From positions 1-20,868 of the forward strand of contig WPIO01000596.1 in assembly GCA_009760855.2 (NCBI GenBank): a DNA stretch of 20,868 bases. Direction: 5' to 3'. A program made the translations under genes and the position numbers. The DNA comes from Cristatella mucedo (taxonomy: Eukaryota; Bryozoa; Phylactolaemata; Cristatellidae). Below the pieces are notes generated by a model. That model was given only the letters and a program-made list of their open reading frames with translations. It did no database searches and had not been told where the DNA came from. Shown one piece after another: positions 8,831-19,521 of the stretch. Numbering within the stretch: position 1 is the stretch's first letter; every line of letters starts with the position of its first letter.

Positions 8831-11560
8831 ACGTTTTGTAAATTAAGCATTGCGATGTGCTCATTTTTAGGCTGCCGTCACATCGTTACAAGTCCTATAT
8901 GGCTTTGCAGTTGGTTTCAGGCGAAAGACACACACAGCTTCACTGACAGCAAAGCACTCGAGTCAGCTTTGCATGTGAGAACGGCTTCGGTACTTATAAG
9001 AACATTCTCAAGATTCTATGGTGGTAGGGATTTTGCCTCTTTTTCTTACTATCGTTTCTTACTCAGTGTTAATAGGCTATCAGCTTCATCTAAAAAGGAT
9101 TGGTATTGACGTATTGCCTCATTCTCTTTCTTTGTTTGTCTATATGTCGTTTTTTGTCTGTCTGCTTCTCTCTCTCTTTTCCCTGTCTGTCAATTACCAT
9201 GACATCAAGTTGTCATCAAATATAAATAAACAATGGATGTAAGCAGTTTTAGTTCTACATTCTGCAACCTAAATGACTTATCACCTGGCCAAATTGTACA
9301 CACATTTTTATTGTGTTAGATCTCGCACAAATATGGTGCACACATAATAGATTGTCTAGCTATTTGATGTCGGTTTCAAGCATCACTACTCTGTTTACGT
9401 ATGGTCTACCACTACAGCCGAAGCTCTATGAATCGTAGTCCTTGCCAAATAGAGGCAATTATAAGAGCAGGGCGGCAGAGCAGTGTAAAAGCTTTTTATT
9501 GTTAATAAGCACAAGTTCCATTAAACCGGCATACAATGTATACCTTCACGTCGCGACTGTCTGCCTTCAACCTTTTGATAAGAACCTGAGACTAGGACAC
9601 GGTGACTATAAAAAAAGCAGCACCAGAATCAACTTCTCAATATTTTTCAACTACTGACAAACTTGCTGAGAGCATTACCATTGGATGCCAGTTTTAGTGT
9701 CCAATAATGTTGCCAGAACTCTTTTGCTTGGTCATATCTGAGCAGTAAGGCACGCGTTGTTTTAGAAGTCAAGTCGTTGGCTCTAAACTAGCAGCTGGCC
9801 CCATTATACAGCCAGCTGCTGACTGGAATAAATCTACAAGGTTCCCAAGTATTCTCCTTTAAAATAAGTGATGCGGCAAAATTGCATTTTCTTTTATTTA
9901 ACTTGGCAGCAATGTTGTGTAGTATGCTGTGTTGAACATCAATCATTTGGACAGAATCCCGAATTAATAAGTTGTGGAATGAAGCGATGTCTCGAAATGA
10001 GGGTAAAATTGATTTAATAAGTGGCACAGTTGTCTCGTAATAAATGCATCGCTCACTCTCTTCATATTCTGACGTTTTGTCTTAATTTATATTTCTTATC
10101 TGCCTAATCAGATTGGACTTTTCTGCTACAGCAAGCTTACGTCGCACAGTTCCTAATATGTATTGCCCTAGCCAGCTGCAGATTTCCCAAATCCAAGCTC
10201 AAGTAGCAGTGGCTTACTGCCGTAGATTAAACTAAAAGGAGTGGCTTATCACATCCTGCTAAGGCTGGGATATGTTTGACTGGCTTAATGGAGTCCATGG
10301 GGCTTGCATCTGCTGTAGCACTGTAGCTAGCAATAACATCAAGAATATCTGCACTCCAATGGAGGTAAGCTTTTTGTATTGTACCTGTATGCCATGTGTA
10401 TGTGAATAATGATTCCCCGAGTTTTGCTGAATAACATCTCCTGAAGCTGTGAAGAAATTTCAAGTACAACTTTACTGTATGCTGCATGCAGCCCAACAAG
10501 AGCCTTTCGCAATGTACAGTTGCTAATGAAGCTTGTAGGGACTGAGGGGCTTGTAAGCATAGCCAATTACTTTTCATCTTGGCAGGCTTTGTGTTCACGT
10601 CCACTTATATTGCTTGCATGGACCCGGATTTTTCGTTTTAGGTAACATGAACGTCTTATTCCGAGACTACGAACGAAAGAAGATACGGAAACCTAAAAAA
10701 ATTGAGTTATTGGTGCAAATCTCTGCAATCGTACTGATATTCTAGAAATTAGTTCTCAGAAATACCAATGAAGATGGACGGTGTGTATGAAAGGAACCTC
10801 TGAACAATAGCTAGGCTGAGAGATCAAAGCAGCTTTTGGAGCTTCCATTACATGACTACTTAAAATAATTAATCAGTATAAAGCCTATTCTAACTTTTTT
10901 ATTGATAACTGCTTACCTAGCAAAATAGCTTTTTGAAATGGAGAAAAGTCAAAACTGTTTGGGCTTTGCAGCAACTGTGTAAAAGTTGATGACTAATCAG
11001 GAGAGCCTATAATGTAACATCACTAAAGGCTTGTTGAAAGGTGGAAGCATTACTACAACAGACTAATCGTCAAATAGGCGAGCTAGTGCATTTCTGCAGT
11101 GCCGAAGCTTAAGAAATGAGAAGAATCCATGCACGGCTGCCCGTCATTGTATAAAACCGAGGACTGTACAACACGGTTTACTGAATTCCACGGCACCTTT
11201 GTAAGGCACCGTTGTTTTGATTCCTCACGAATAGGGGGCTGGGGGCCTGCTATATCACAATATTCAATACTTGCAGAAGTTTAAATTAAGTGTAAGCGCA
11301 GGTAGACCACAACATTGGAGGAAAACAATTTCTATATCCCTGGACAGCCTGATGAACGTGGGGAAACAGCAGCATCGCAGGATGACTAGTAGCTGCTGAG
11401 TGGCTGGTGCAAGCAGGCCAGCTCGCGACCGAGGTCACTTGATGCCGTCATCTGCAGCGGCCTTTCAATGCGGTGCACAACTTGGCATTCGCATGTGGGG
11501 TCTCGGTCAGGGGATATGCACATGAACCGCAGTCGTCGACTCAGTGCGGCTCATGCCCGT
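8830..11560. other. Unassigned AT-rich intergenic DNA
   Basis: No recognisable gene or RNA was found. A T/C-rich low-complexity stretch spans about 9115-9192. Minus-strand frames at 9788-10027 (79 codons) and 10227-10604 (125 codons) lack recognisable motifs and are near what chance allows. They could be remnants of an unknown transposon. From 11340 to 11560 the DNA is more GC-rich and faintly resembles the 20-base satellite vocabulary, without a clear alignment. Confidence 0.45.
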
Positions 11561-11569
11561 TCCAGAACG

Positions 11570-12629
11570 CTTAGTGCGAGCACTAGTGTGCCTTGGACAT
11601 TCGGCAACTTTACTTAGGCTTTGAAACTGATTAGATCCAAACATGGATAGTAGAAAATTTTCTTAAACTAAACGATGACAAAACTAACTTCCTACTTATG
11701 AGAAAGCCCAGCGTGATTTAGAAATTGGAATGGCTGACGCTCAAATTCGGCTCTTCCAGCATATCACACGTTGAATCAGCTCAAAACCTAGGTGTCATGT
11801 TCCAAAGCGACCTCTCCTTAGACGATCACATCAGTTTAAGGGTCGAGTCTGCCTTCTTTCAGCTACATAACATTGCTAAAATTCAGGCTTGTTTTAGATA
11901 AGCGTACTAAGTCTTGCATTCGTGACATCCCGTCTCGACTTCTGCAACTAACTGCTTGCAGGCCTACTTGCATGAGCGATCAAGCGACTGCAGCTAGTGC
12001 AAAACTCTGGAGCTAGACTTATCTTTCGTGAGCTTGAGAGTTACCACATCACACCATTTCTCGCCGACCTGTACTGGCTATTAGTCTAGCAACGCATAGA
12101 TTGAAGGTTTTATGGCTCACTTTTGGATTACTTCATTCTTTGGCTCCAGCCTATCTCTCCGATCTACTCCCCTCTCCCCCCCCCCCCGCCAGGCCCAGCA
12201 TCGTACTGCCAGCTTTTCGGAATCCAACAGTCTACCAATACCTCGTACAAACTTCAAATCCTTTGAAAAACCGTGCATTTAGTTTGTATGCTCCCAAAGC
12301 ATGGAATTCTCTCCCGACTTCCATCAGAGCATCACCTGACTTGACCACATTTAAAAAGAACTTTAAAACATACCTATGTATGACAGCATTTAGTGGGTCC
12401 CTGAGATTTGTCCTTCATGTACTAATGCGTGCTGCCACTGTGCCTGCTGCCACAAACCACATTTGCATGCTGATGCTGGGCATTTTTAACTAATCATGTT
12501 ATTCAAGTTGTTTATCAAGCACGATATCACTCACCATTCAACCGGGTTTCCCTTTGCAGCAAATGTAGAGCCCCTAGAAAGAGATTTAGCTCTCTGAGAG
12601 TGCTTTATCACGTGCATCATTATTATTAG
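11570..12629 (+). mobile_element. Longest LINE fragment in the window (L2/CR1-like), 5'-truncated
   Basis: About 1.05 kb carries the end of ORF2 and the whole 3' untranslated region. ORF2 homology is visible from about 11600 and ends at 12490. The 3' end has the hairpin region near 12600-12616 and a short ATT tail to 12629. A run of twelve C residues (12176-12187) lies inside the coding part. Multiple stops and frame changes show that it is dead. The copies at 5231-6222, 6640-7432, 3409-3985 and 17760-18130 align with it. Confidence 0.9.
11640..12493 (+). pseudogene. ORF2 C-terminal remnant of the LINE
   Basis: Near 11655 the frame reads VENFLKLNDDKTNFLLM, the conserved segment that follows the catalytic palm in CR1/L2-type reverse transcriptases. 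A stop at about 11718 and frame changes through 11890-12100 break the frame. From 12101 an intact 130-codon frame includes LLHSLAPAYLSDLLP, then AFSLYAPKAWNSLPTSI and then LTTFKKNFKTYL. The YAPKAWNSLP plus FKK(x)LKT(x)L pattern is a family hallmark of the ORF2 C-terminus. The YxDD motif and the apurinic endonuclease are missing. The apparent ATG at 12101 is internal and not a real start. Confidence 0.88.
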
Positions 12630-12639
12630 TACTGTGAAA

Positions 12640-14100
12640 GAGAACAAATTCAAGAGAACACCGAGTGCTAGCTACCTGAAAGAGAGTGCCGGCTGACTGC
12701 TGATTTACCAGGGCGCCGATTTGGCTGCTGGCAGCACCAACCAATGCCGAGCAAACTGAAGCGAACCGAAGCGGGAGTCCGAATGCTTTGCGGTATTTTC
12801 AGCCCTTGCCTAAGGCGGCGGCGATTGCAGCATTTGCAGAAGTTAGCTCAGCGTTGGTCCTTTAGCAATAAAGGCTTGAGGTATTTTATGCAACAGGGCT
12901 GCTTGTGTCTGGCGCTTCCGGAAATCCGAGATGAAAGCGCAGAGACGACCGGCACAAACACTAAAGGCATTGCTGATTGAAAGTACGGAAAGAACTGACT
13001 GATAATGATGTTTACACCTTACGTGGAAGCCACAGAATCAGCCGCTTGGCGGCCGGGAATGGAAAGCTTGCTGGAAAGGAGACGTCGGAGGCACTCGAGT
13101 TAATTTGTGTGGGTCGCGCTTTTTCTTAGCTTAGTCTGCTCAAGTTGAATAATGTATGCAAATTGTGGCATTTCACATTGCAGGCCCCACTAGGCCGATA
13201 TTCACGGTGCTGGCCGGTTCCGGAAACGGACCACAGCAAAAGGCAAAGGCGGCGATAACAAGTTTCCCTAGAGGCGAGGAAAGGGGGTCGTTATCTGTGC
13301 GGGCATATTCATCACCAATATGTGGCCTCGCGGACACAGGTTTCTCAGAGAGCCTACGTAAGGGTCGCATTAACGTAATGCAAGCAGGCATGCTCGGGAC
13401 AGAGCTACGCTGTAGCACTGGGAGCTGGAAGACGGTCGGCTTTCGGCGGCATAAATATACGGCGCTGAAAGCGTGGTCTGCCGAGAGTTGTCGCGTTGGC
13501 AAGCATCGGGCAAAACATGCAGTGTAGTCAAAAGAACAAAGGCATTTACGTGTAGCCTTGGCCTGGAGTCGCACAGTAAGCACGGCCAAGTTTCGAGGGG
13601 CGCTCGTGAATTGCGTTAGCCGTTCGCCGGCGGACGGCCGGCTCTTCGCTTTTCACTCCGTCGTTACAAAACCACCCAGCCCAAACCTACGCTAAAGGCA
13701 TCAGCTCTCCTGGCTAATCAGTTATCGAGACCTACGCTGTTCGTACGGCGAGGCAGCCCACAGGACTCTTAGCGCTAGATCGGGGGAAAGTCGGGAGTTG
13801 ACAATAAGGCATCCGAATGGTACGAACGACAAAATAACTACTTCAAAAGTAAATGTTACGTTCTTGGGCACACACAAATCCTATACAGCTTGTCAACTTG
13901 AGCTGAATCCATAAAAAGGCCCGGATTGCACTGGCGGTAACGAGCCAGCCCTAAAGTAGAAAAAATTCACGCAAGTAATGGTCTAGATAAGCAGCCATTA
14001 CAAACCGATGGAACAGGATGGGCCCATATTTTCTCAAAAAAACCATTGGTTGGATCGTGTGCTCAAACCGGAAAGACAAAATCATACCATATATGGTTGT
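12640..14100. other. GC- and CpG-richer unassigned block
   Basis: CpG dinucleotides are visibly more frequent here than in the flanking AT-rich DNA, for example around 13200-13260, 13420-13510 and 13615-13640. Open frames occur on both strands at 13156-13527 (+, 123 codons) and 13173-13589 (-, 138 codons). Neither has a recognisable domain, and open frames on both strands are expected where stop codons are rare. The block may be an unmethylated CpG-island-like region upstream of the promoter candidate at 14125. Confidence 0.5.
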
Positions 14101-14109
14101 TACCGCTTC

Positions 14110-14160
14110 CGGGCAAAAAGCCCGTATAAAAGGAGCGCCGGACGTGCATCGGTCTTTCTC
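14110..14160 (+). promoter_or_regulatory. Candidate Pol II core promoter (TATA plus pyrimidine-rich start)
   Basis: TATAAAA at 14125-14131 is followed at the canonical distance by CTTTCTC (14154-14160). A start at C14154 would be 29 bases downstream of the first T of the box. The start resembles the polypyrimidine TCT-type initiator found on ribosomal-protein and translation genes of animals, although one flanking position is G and not a pyrimidine. A small hairpin (CGGGC-AAAAA-GCCCG, 14110-14124) abuts the TATA. The CpG-rich setting supports a promoter, but no downstream protein is visible. Confidence 0.4.
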
Positions 14161-14254
14161 CCGGTAACGGATCGAGTTACTCTTGCTACGGCTGCAGGTA
14201 AGGACGGCCTCCATTACTGCCGTGAGGGCGGCCATTGTGGCGGCTCTGATGACT
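14154..14254 (+). other. Candidate short first exon with two splice-donor options
   Basis: If transcription starts at about 14154, a first exon could end at the strong donor CAG/GTAAGG (boundary 14197/14198) or at ACT/GTAAGT (boundary 14254/14255). In the longer version an ATG (14249-14251) lies two codons before the donor, an arrangement common in ribosomal-protein-type genes where exon 1 is mostly untranslated. The second exon was not found, so the gene, if real, is unidentified. The interpretation rests only on motif spacing. Confidence 0.22.
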
Positions 14255-14269
14255 GTAAGTAATTTTCTC

Positions 14270-14925
14270 GACTGCTTTGTGCTAACTACGCGACCTGTAT
14301 TGACGCTCAAGTTTTTCCCCAGTACAAATATTTTACGGTGGTACTGAAGCGACGCCAGTTCCTGTGAGCACACAACGCTAACGCATTTTTTGAGCAGCGG
14401 TTAAATGCTAATCTGAAGTGACAGATTAGGTGCCAGTCGACTCCGGACTGCGACCTTAAGCTAGGCAGTGTACTGGCTGCCGCGCCACCTATTTACTATG
14501 GGTAGTGCCCAAACGCTCTGGCCTCACACGCTGGTCTCGGTTCTGCTTTACTTTCCCAAAGTTTTACAAGTTGCATCGATGCATAGACAGCGACAGTTCT
14601 CACCGGCGAAGGTGTTGCTTGCCGTGGCATAACGTGAAAGATACGGTTTTGGGGTTGAGGTTTCGGCCCGGCACGCGTCGTGACGTAGCATGTGGCGGAT
14701 CTAAATCTCAACCGCGGAACAAGTGGACATACTATATTCTCCGCTTTCGCTTTGCGGTTTTTCGCCCTAAAAGCATATTGCGTTGTATTGAGTTGCATTG
14801 CTTTGAATAATTATCTAGCTGTTGTGGCGCTAAGCTATGTTCCAGGATGCCTGTAGTGTTAGTATGATACTGTAGCGCCTTAAAATCCAGGTCCCAGCAA
14901 GGAGAGCTCTTCCAGGTCATAAGGA
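14270..14925. other. Unassigned GC-rich to mixed DNA
   Basis: If the promoter candidate is real, this would be first-intron sequence. Open frames on both strands at 14496-14810 lack recognisable domains. The only structure seen is the short inverted repeat at 14653-14713. Confidence 0.45.
14653..14713. repeat. Short inverted repeat with CRE-like centre
   Basis: GGTTGAGGTTT (14653-14663) is the near-perfect reverse complement of AAATCTCAACC (14703-14713), with 10 of 11 positions pairing across a 39-base loop. The loop contains CGTGACGTAG, close to a CREB/ATF-type TGACGT core. It could be a regulatory element or a small palindromic remnant. Confidence 0.45.
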
Positions 14926-14992
14926 GAGAGATTGAGTTCTCTGAGGGCGCTTTATCAAGTGAATTATTATTATTATAATTATTATTATTAAG
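14926..14992 (+). mobile_element. LINE 3' tail only (same family)
   Basis: This copy keeps only the last ~35 bases of the element, from AGAGAGATTGAGTTCTCTGA through the terminal stem-loop (14947-14962), plus an imperfect ATT tail to about 14992. It is the shortest copy in the window and shows the same 3' end as the copy ending at 3174. Confidence 0.85.
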
Positions 14993-14999
14993 GAGCTGG

Positions 15000-17760
15000 A
15001 GACGACGGTAGAAGTATAAACACCCTTAAGGCATTTAATTAGATATTCATGCAAAACTTCTCAGTCTGGTATGTATTCTTCAGGGCAATGATCATTCGTT
15101 TTACCTTTGTGACCTGTTCGTTATGTTTTCAAGCCTGCGTCGAGGCTTAAGTTGCTCATTCCTAGATGTCAAAAGCAGCATTTTGGCACAATTCAGGCAA
15201 AAAACTTCATAGAAAAGTCTACTTTGGAACAGAGATTTGCATCGCAGACTTAAATAAGTCCTTTATGTCCGCGACCCAAATCTCGCTTCCAGGATAGAAG
15301 TAGCAAATACTTCATACTCGTGGCGGTAAGGCGTGGGGATTTTGGTGGGTTGATTTACATCGTACATCTATTATCCACGACCCAAATTTCAGCTCCAGGA
15401 TGAGCAAAGGCAACTTAGGGCATTCATTTTTTGGCTACTCTTGCTGTGAAATAGAATGCAGCAATCCATGCTGGCAATATTAGAGCTTAGTGTTAAGTAG
15501 ACGTTCCAGTTTTGAAACAGGGACTTGGGCCGAACGGATATGCAGCCCTGATGTGGCTAGCCATTTCCGTGACCCAAGTACCTATTGCTGAACCAGCAAA
15601 TCAACGTTACGCGTTGCAGCGGCTTTATTTGTGTAATATCGTGGTTAAAAAGATTTTACATTTGCTTTATATTAGTCTCTTTACAGAAGTAGACTGGATT
15701 GGTGCTACAAGACTGGATACTTGAACAAGAATGATATTGAACTACGACTAAGATGGCTATCTTGGTGGAGCGGCAAACTAGGTTACCAAAGTGCAGACTG
15801 GGAACGGTCCGAACAGTTGTTAAAAGCTATTTTGACAGTTTGTACTGTTTTTAGAATATTTTGGCAACCCAGACGACAGTACTTCAATCCTTAAGTGGCC
15901 CAGGATAGGAGCTATAACAGCTGCTAAGCTAAGTCGAACCTACCAGTTGAGGTGCATACGAATGGTGGACCTATACCTATAGTGATTTTTTTCTTATGAA
16001 TAAAAAATTTATAAAGCAATTTCATGATGAGATTTTCAATTAATATAGTTTCAGGCAACAGGATCACGAAACAGTGTCGAAAAAATGAATCACCAGCGTT
16101 TGCATCTTACTCTACTAGCTATGGAACACTCGACTCGAGTCAAAGCCCCCTAGTTTACCAACCAAGCCTTAAACTCTGCTTTATGCTAGCTTCCCGTTTA
16201 GTCAGCTCAGCGAAGTGAGACTATCAACGGACAGCCACTTGGCTTCATATGTGCACCAAGTAGTACAACCGTAAGGAAGCCTCAGCAGTCTTTACCACCT
16301 TAAGGATACAAAGCTACTTTCTGGACCAAAATTCGTGACAATGACTGGCTAGTGTAAGCAACATGGACCAAAGTTAAAAACCCACGATCTCTATGACGAA
16401 TTGCTTTCCTTTTAAGTTGATTAACAATTTTTTTGAACGTCTAGACAGTATACTTAGCCAGCGACCGGTCTCACTTACATATTACGTGCTAATGCTACAG
16501 AGGAGCCTACCTGCCAACGTTAGATAGCACTATTTTAGACGGGCAAGAGTTCTTGGGTGAAGCGATTTTCGTTGAGGTATTAAATGAATTTTTTGCTTCA
16601 TCAAAAATTAAAGCTTTGCCACTTAGCACTCTACCTACATTTATCAAACAGCATAAGTATGAACCTGTTGTGCTCACACTCGGCTTGCAGCAGGCCACCA
16701 AGGATTCTTAATGCTTTAATCTAACCTGTTACGATGCCAAAATATGCAGGAAGCCAGGCCCTTAATAGAGAGTTGCTGATAAATTAAGTTTAAGAACCAC
16801 TTGGTATATTGTAAGGATACCTTCAGCCAGCACCCTCATACAAGCCAGTTTTATGTTTTTTTCAAGCAATCCGTATGAGGCAGCATCTAATATAAACTTT
16901 GACCCTTACTCTTTCTTCAGGTACCATTTAATTTGACTAGTCATGCGATAAATCAGTTTTAAGGCGTAATTTCATAGAGTGAAATTCGACGTCGTAGAGG
17001 ATTAAAATAACTCAATTAGGAGAGCTGATAGCCGTTGCAGATAAACTAGCTAAACAATGCTATCAAATAAAGAAATCGTTATGGCAAGAATTTGACAACA
17101 TAGCAAACTATCACGGTGATAGCTGGCCTAAATTAACGTACAATAACGCTACATGTATATTGTAAGTGCTCGAAATCCATAGGAATCCTTTGCTTGTTTG
17201 AAAGGAAAGAACGACATTGGTTGTTATTGCAAGACCTGGTAACATAACTAATTCGTCTTTTGAATTGACTAATTGTAGGAATATATTGCTATTAGGCTAT
17301 CAATTTAGCATGTAAGTACAAACTTTCACTTTTTTCTGCTGACCTAAAAGAAACACATACTCGAAACTCTTTGTTTTCACCGGCTTTACCAGTTTTTTGC
17401 TTAGCTGTTTCTGCTGATAGGCTTTGTATAGAACCAATTAAAATTCTTCTCGCTCTGCTTTCTATTCTATAATCTTACAGCTAGAACTGAACTGATGTCA
17501 TTGCATTATCAGATTTGACGATATTTATAATACATTTCATAAAATAATAGCCTCTCGTCTCTATTTTGGTGCTTCCTAGAGATCTTCCCCAATGAACTAG
17601 TTCATTCCGGCAATCTTGTTTATTTTCGCATCAATCACCTCGCTACATTCATTTTGGCATTTGGGAAAATCTATCCCTTTCGCTACTTATTGTGCCTTCC
17701 TTTCACTTGCTTACTGTCCCGTGCTCCTAATCAAGCAGGAAATTAACTTCATTATCGGCC
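15000..17760. other. AT-rich unassigned intergenic DNA
   Basis: No gene or recognisable mobile element was found over this stretch. Small frames (15512-15724, 16024-16218, 16507-16701 minus) have no family signature. A direct repeat of about 40 bases lies at 15262-15300 and 15368-15405. Upstream extension of the LINE fragment at 17760 into this region is possible but not recognisable. Confidence 0.5.
15262..15405. repeat. Imperfect direct repeat, ~106-bp spacing
   Basis: The segment around CGACCCAAATCTCGCTTCCA (15272-15291) recurs as CGACCCAAATTTCAGCTCCA (15378-15397), with a following AGGAT in both. The two copies are offset by 106 bases. A weaker TGACCCAAGT lies near 15570. It may be a partial duplication of an unknown repeat. 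Confidence 0.5.
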
Positions 17761-18130
17761 TTTTCATTCTAAGACTCCAGCCTACCCATGAGAACTACTC
17801 CCCACGTGGCTATGCACTGTACAACAATTTTTTCTGAATCACCTTGTTAAAAAACACCTCACACAAACCTCAAGTCTTTTTAGAGATCTTTCCGTGAGTT
17901 ACTATGCTCCCAACGCATGAAACTCACTTTCAAATGACGTCATGAAATCTCATGAGACGATGACATTCAAAAAGAATATTGAGACACAATTAAAATTGCC
18001 GCATTTAGTTGGGTCCTTTTAATTCATCCTTTGCCTGCTAGTGCATGCTGATACTGGGTATGCTGCCAGTTACCACGTTTGGAAGCTGGCCATGTGCAAG
18101 CTACCTGTAAATATGTGTTGCTGGTTTACA
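17760..18130 (+). mobile_element. Old, diverged LINE fragment (same family)
   Basis: It aligns with the 12130-12520 part of the longest copy. The frame around 17902-18010 reads YAPNA, then a stop where other copies have Trp, then NSLS and later MTFKKNIETQL. This matches YAPKAWNSLP and LTTFKKNFKTYL, with TGG changed to TGA. Downstream, the 3' untranslated region is recognisable to about 18125, but the terminal hairpin and ATT tail are missing. High divergence suggests an older insertion than the 11.6-12.6 kb copy. Confidence 0.72.
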
Positions 18131-18575
18131 GTTTGCATGCTCCAAATCAAACCTAGCATAATGTTAAAGTTACATAAAATGCAAAATTCCTTAAGACGCC
18201 GATTAAGTTGTGCTGCCACTAGCGCTGGCGGCTTCTCATATTGCTCTGCACTTAGAAAATCACCTTTGGCAGTATTTTCTGACGTAGTTAGCTTGTTTTT
18301 TCCCACCGTCTCACTGTTGCCGACCAACCATGCTGAACACCTACCCCGACAGCCAATTTAATCGCCTGAGATCTGCTGCTCTCACCGAGCTTGCAGCGTT
18401 TGCTGGTTATGCTGCTTCTCTTGGCCCTCAGCTGCTTCCATACCTTGCTTTCTACTCTCAGTTTCCATAATCCCTGCATGTGTGACTTGCTGTTAGCCAG
18501 TTTCTGTAGCCACGTGGTTCGCTTACGAAATCCCATTATTGATTTCTTAGGTACTGCACACTTTAACTAAAAGTT

Positions 18576-18760
18576 CTAGCTGATTTATCGTCCACTTGGC
18601 ATAGCGACATTAATGGCCTTAATAGCCTTAATAGCCTTAATGGCTATTTCCACTGCTTGCTGTGGTGATACATTATCGTCCACTGCAGGATTCGACCGCA
18701 CGAACCTTGGGCTGAGGTCATGATAAGGATTCACCTAACTTACTGTGCCATCTCGGCTCA
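18576..18760 (-). mobile_element. tRNA-derived SINE copy with internal 9-bp expansion
   Basis: It aligns on the minus strand with the 19.6-kb copy from the CTAGCTGATT end (18576) to the tRNA-like CGGCTCA end (18760). The B-box region near 18685-18710 is degraded (GGTTCGTGCGGTCGAATCC on the minus strand). The body carries a short tandem expansion at 18611-18645 that the other copies lack. No target duplication was found. It interrupts arm B. Confidence 0.75.
18611..18645 (+). repeat. 9-bp tandem repeat inside the SINE
   Basis: The core CCTTAAT recurs at 18617, 18626 and 18635, an exact 9-base period with unit AGCCTTAAT, for about 3.5 copies. It sits in the SINE body and is likely a local replication-slippage expansion. 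Confidence 0.85.
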
Positions 18761-19521
18761 GTAACTAGCGCCTCTGCCACTTAACTATCCAATTTAAGGT
18801 GTTTTTTTCACACAGCACTACAGTGCTCCTTCCGATGCACTTTCTTCATCTCTACGTGGCTTCGGTCGTCAACGTGTGGCATCCCTTGCACACCATAGCT
18901 AAAGTTCGTTACTTATGTGCTTTCCTTTGGGCACGGACATCACCCCTAGCCCACAAGTGGTTTCCCTAGCCCAGGCCAGCCTTGTTTGGCCACAAGTGGC
19001 TTTGTTAGCTCGCGAATGCTCTGCATGAATGTCACCCTCGGCTCTGCTCCTTCATGCCTAGCTGAACCTTTGCAAGGGCTTCAGCTTCCTCGTGACAATA
19101 TGCAAAAATACACGATGAAGTGATCTGAACCCTCGAATTACAGAATGTTTGCAGCAGAAGCTTTAGCTTTGCAGGTCATAGGCAGACTCTAGACTGCTAC
19201 TTCGGGCCCAGCTTTCAAGCCTGACATGGTTCCCTTATAATCTCTGCTGCTTTGCTTGCTTTCTTATGGCTCACTTCACCCAATACTTAGTTTATCTTGT
19301 GCTGCTTCCTAACAGTACTTGAAGTTTCTTTAAACAATGAAGAGGGTCTTTATCCTTCGCCTAATTTCTTTCACACTTGCCTGACTGGCATCATTTGCCC
19401 CTGCCTATCGGTCTGATTACCTTGGTTTCCTATTAGGGAGGTTGGGATGGGATAGGATGAGAGGAGGGTTCATTAGATGTGCCCAGGTTTACTAATTCAT
19501 CGCACGAGTTTGTTAAAAAAA

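Noticed and set aside
10227-10604. 125-codon minus-strand frame
   Set aside because: No family motif, no support from neighbouring frames and no splice structure I could defend. An unknown transposon remnant cannot be excluded.
12101-12493. 130-codon frame as a host gene
   Set aside because: The YAPKAWNSLP and FKKNFKTYL pattern identifies it as the ORF2 C-terminus of a LINE. The ATG is internal and upstream sequence is broken by stops.
13173-13589. Overlapping open frames on both strands in the CpG-rich block
   Set aside because: No recognisable domain on either strand. GC-rich DNA lowers stop frequency, so paired long frames are expected. Kept only as an unassigned block.
14244-14350. Box C/D snoRNA suggested by CTGATGA at 14246-14252
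   Set aside because: No D box with paired terminal stems was found at a suitable distance. The ATGA is better explained as chance or as a start codon near a donor.
18288-18536. 82-codon basic minus-strand frame
   Set aside because: It lies in arm B satellite-like repeat. Its homologous segment in arm A (about 8640-8720) does not preserve the frame.
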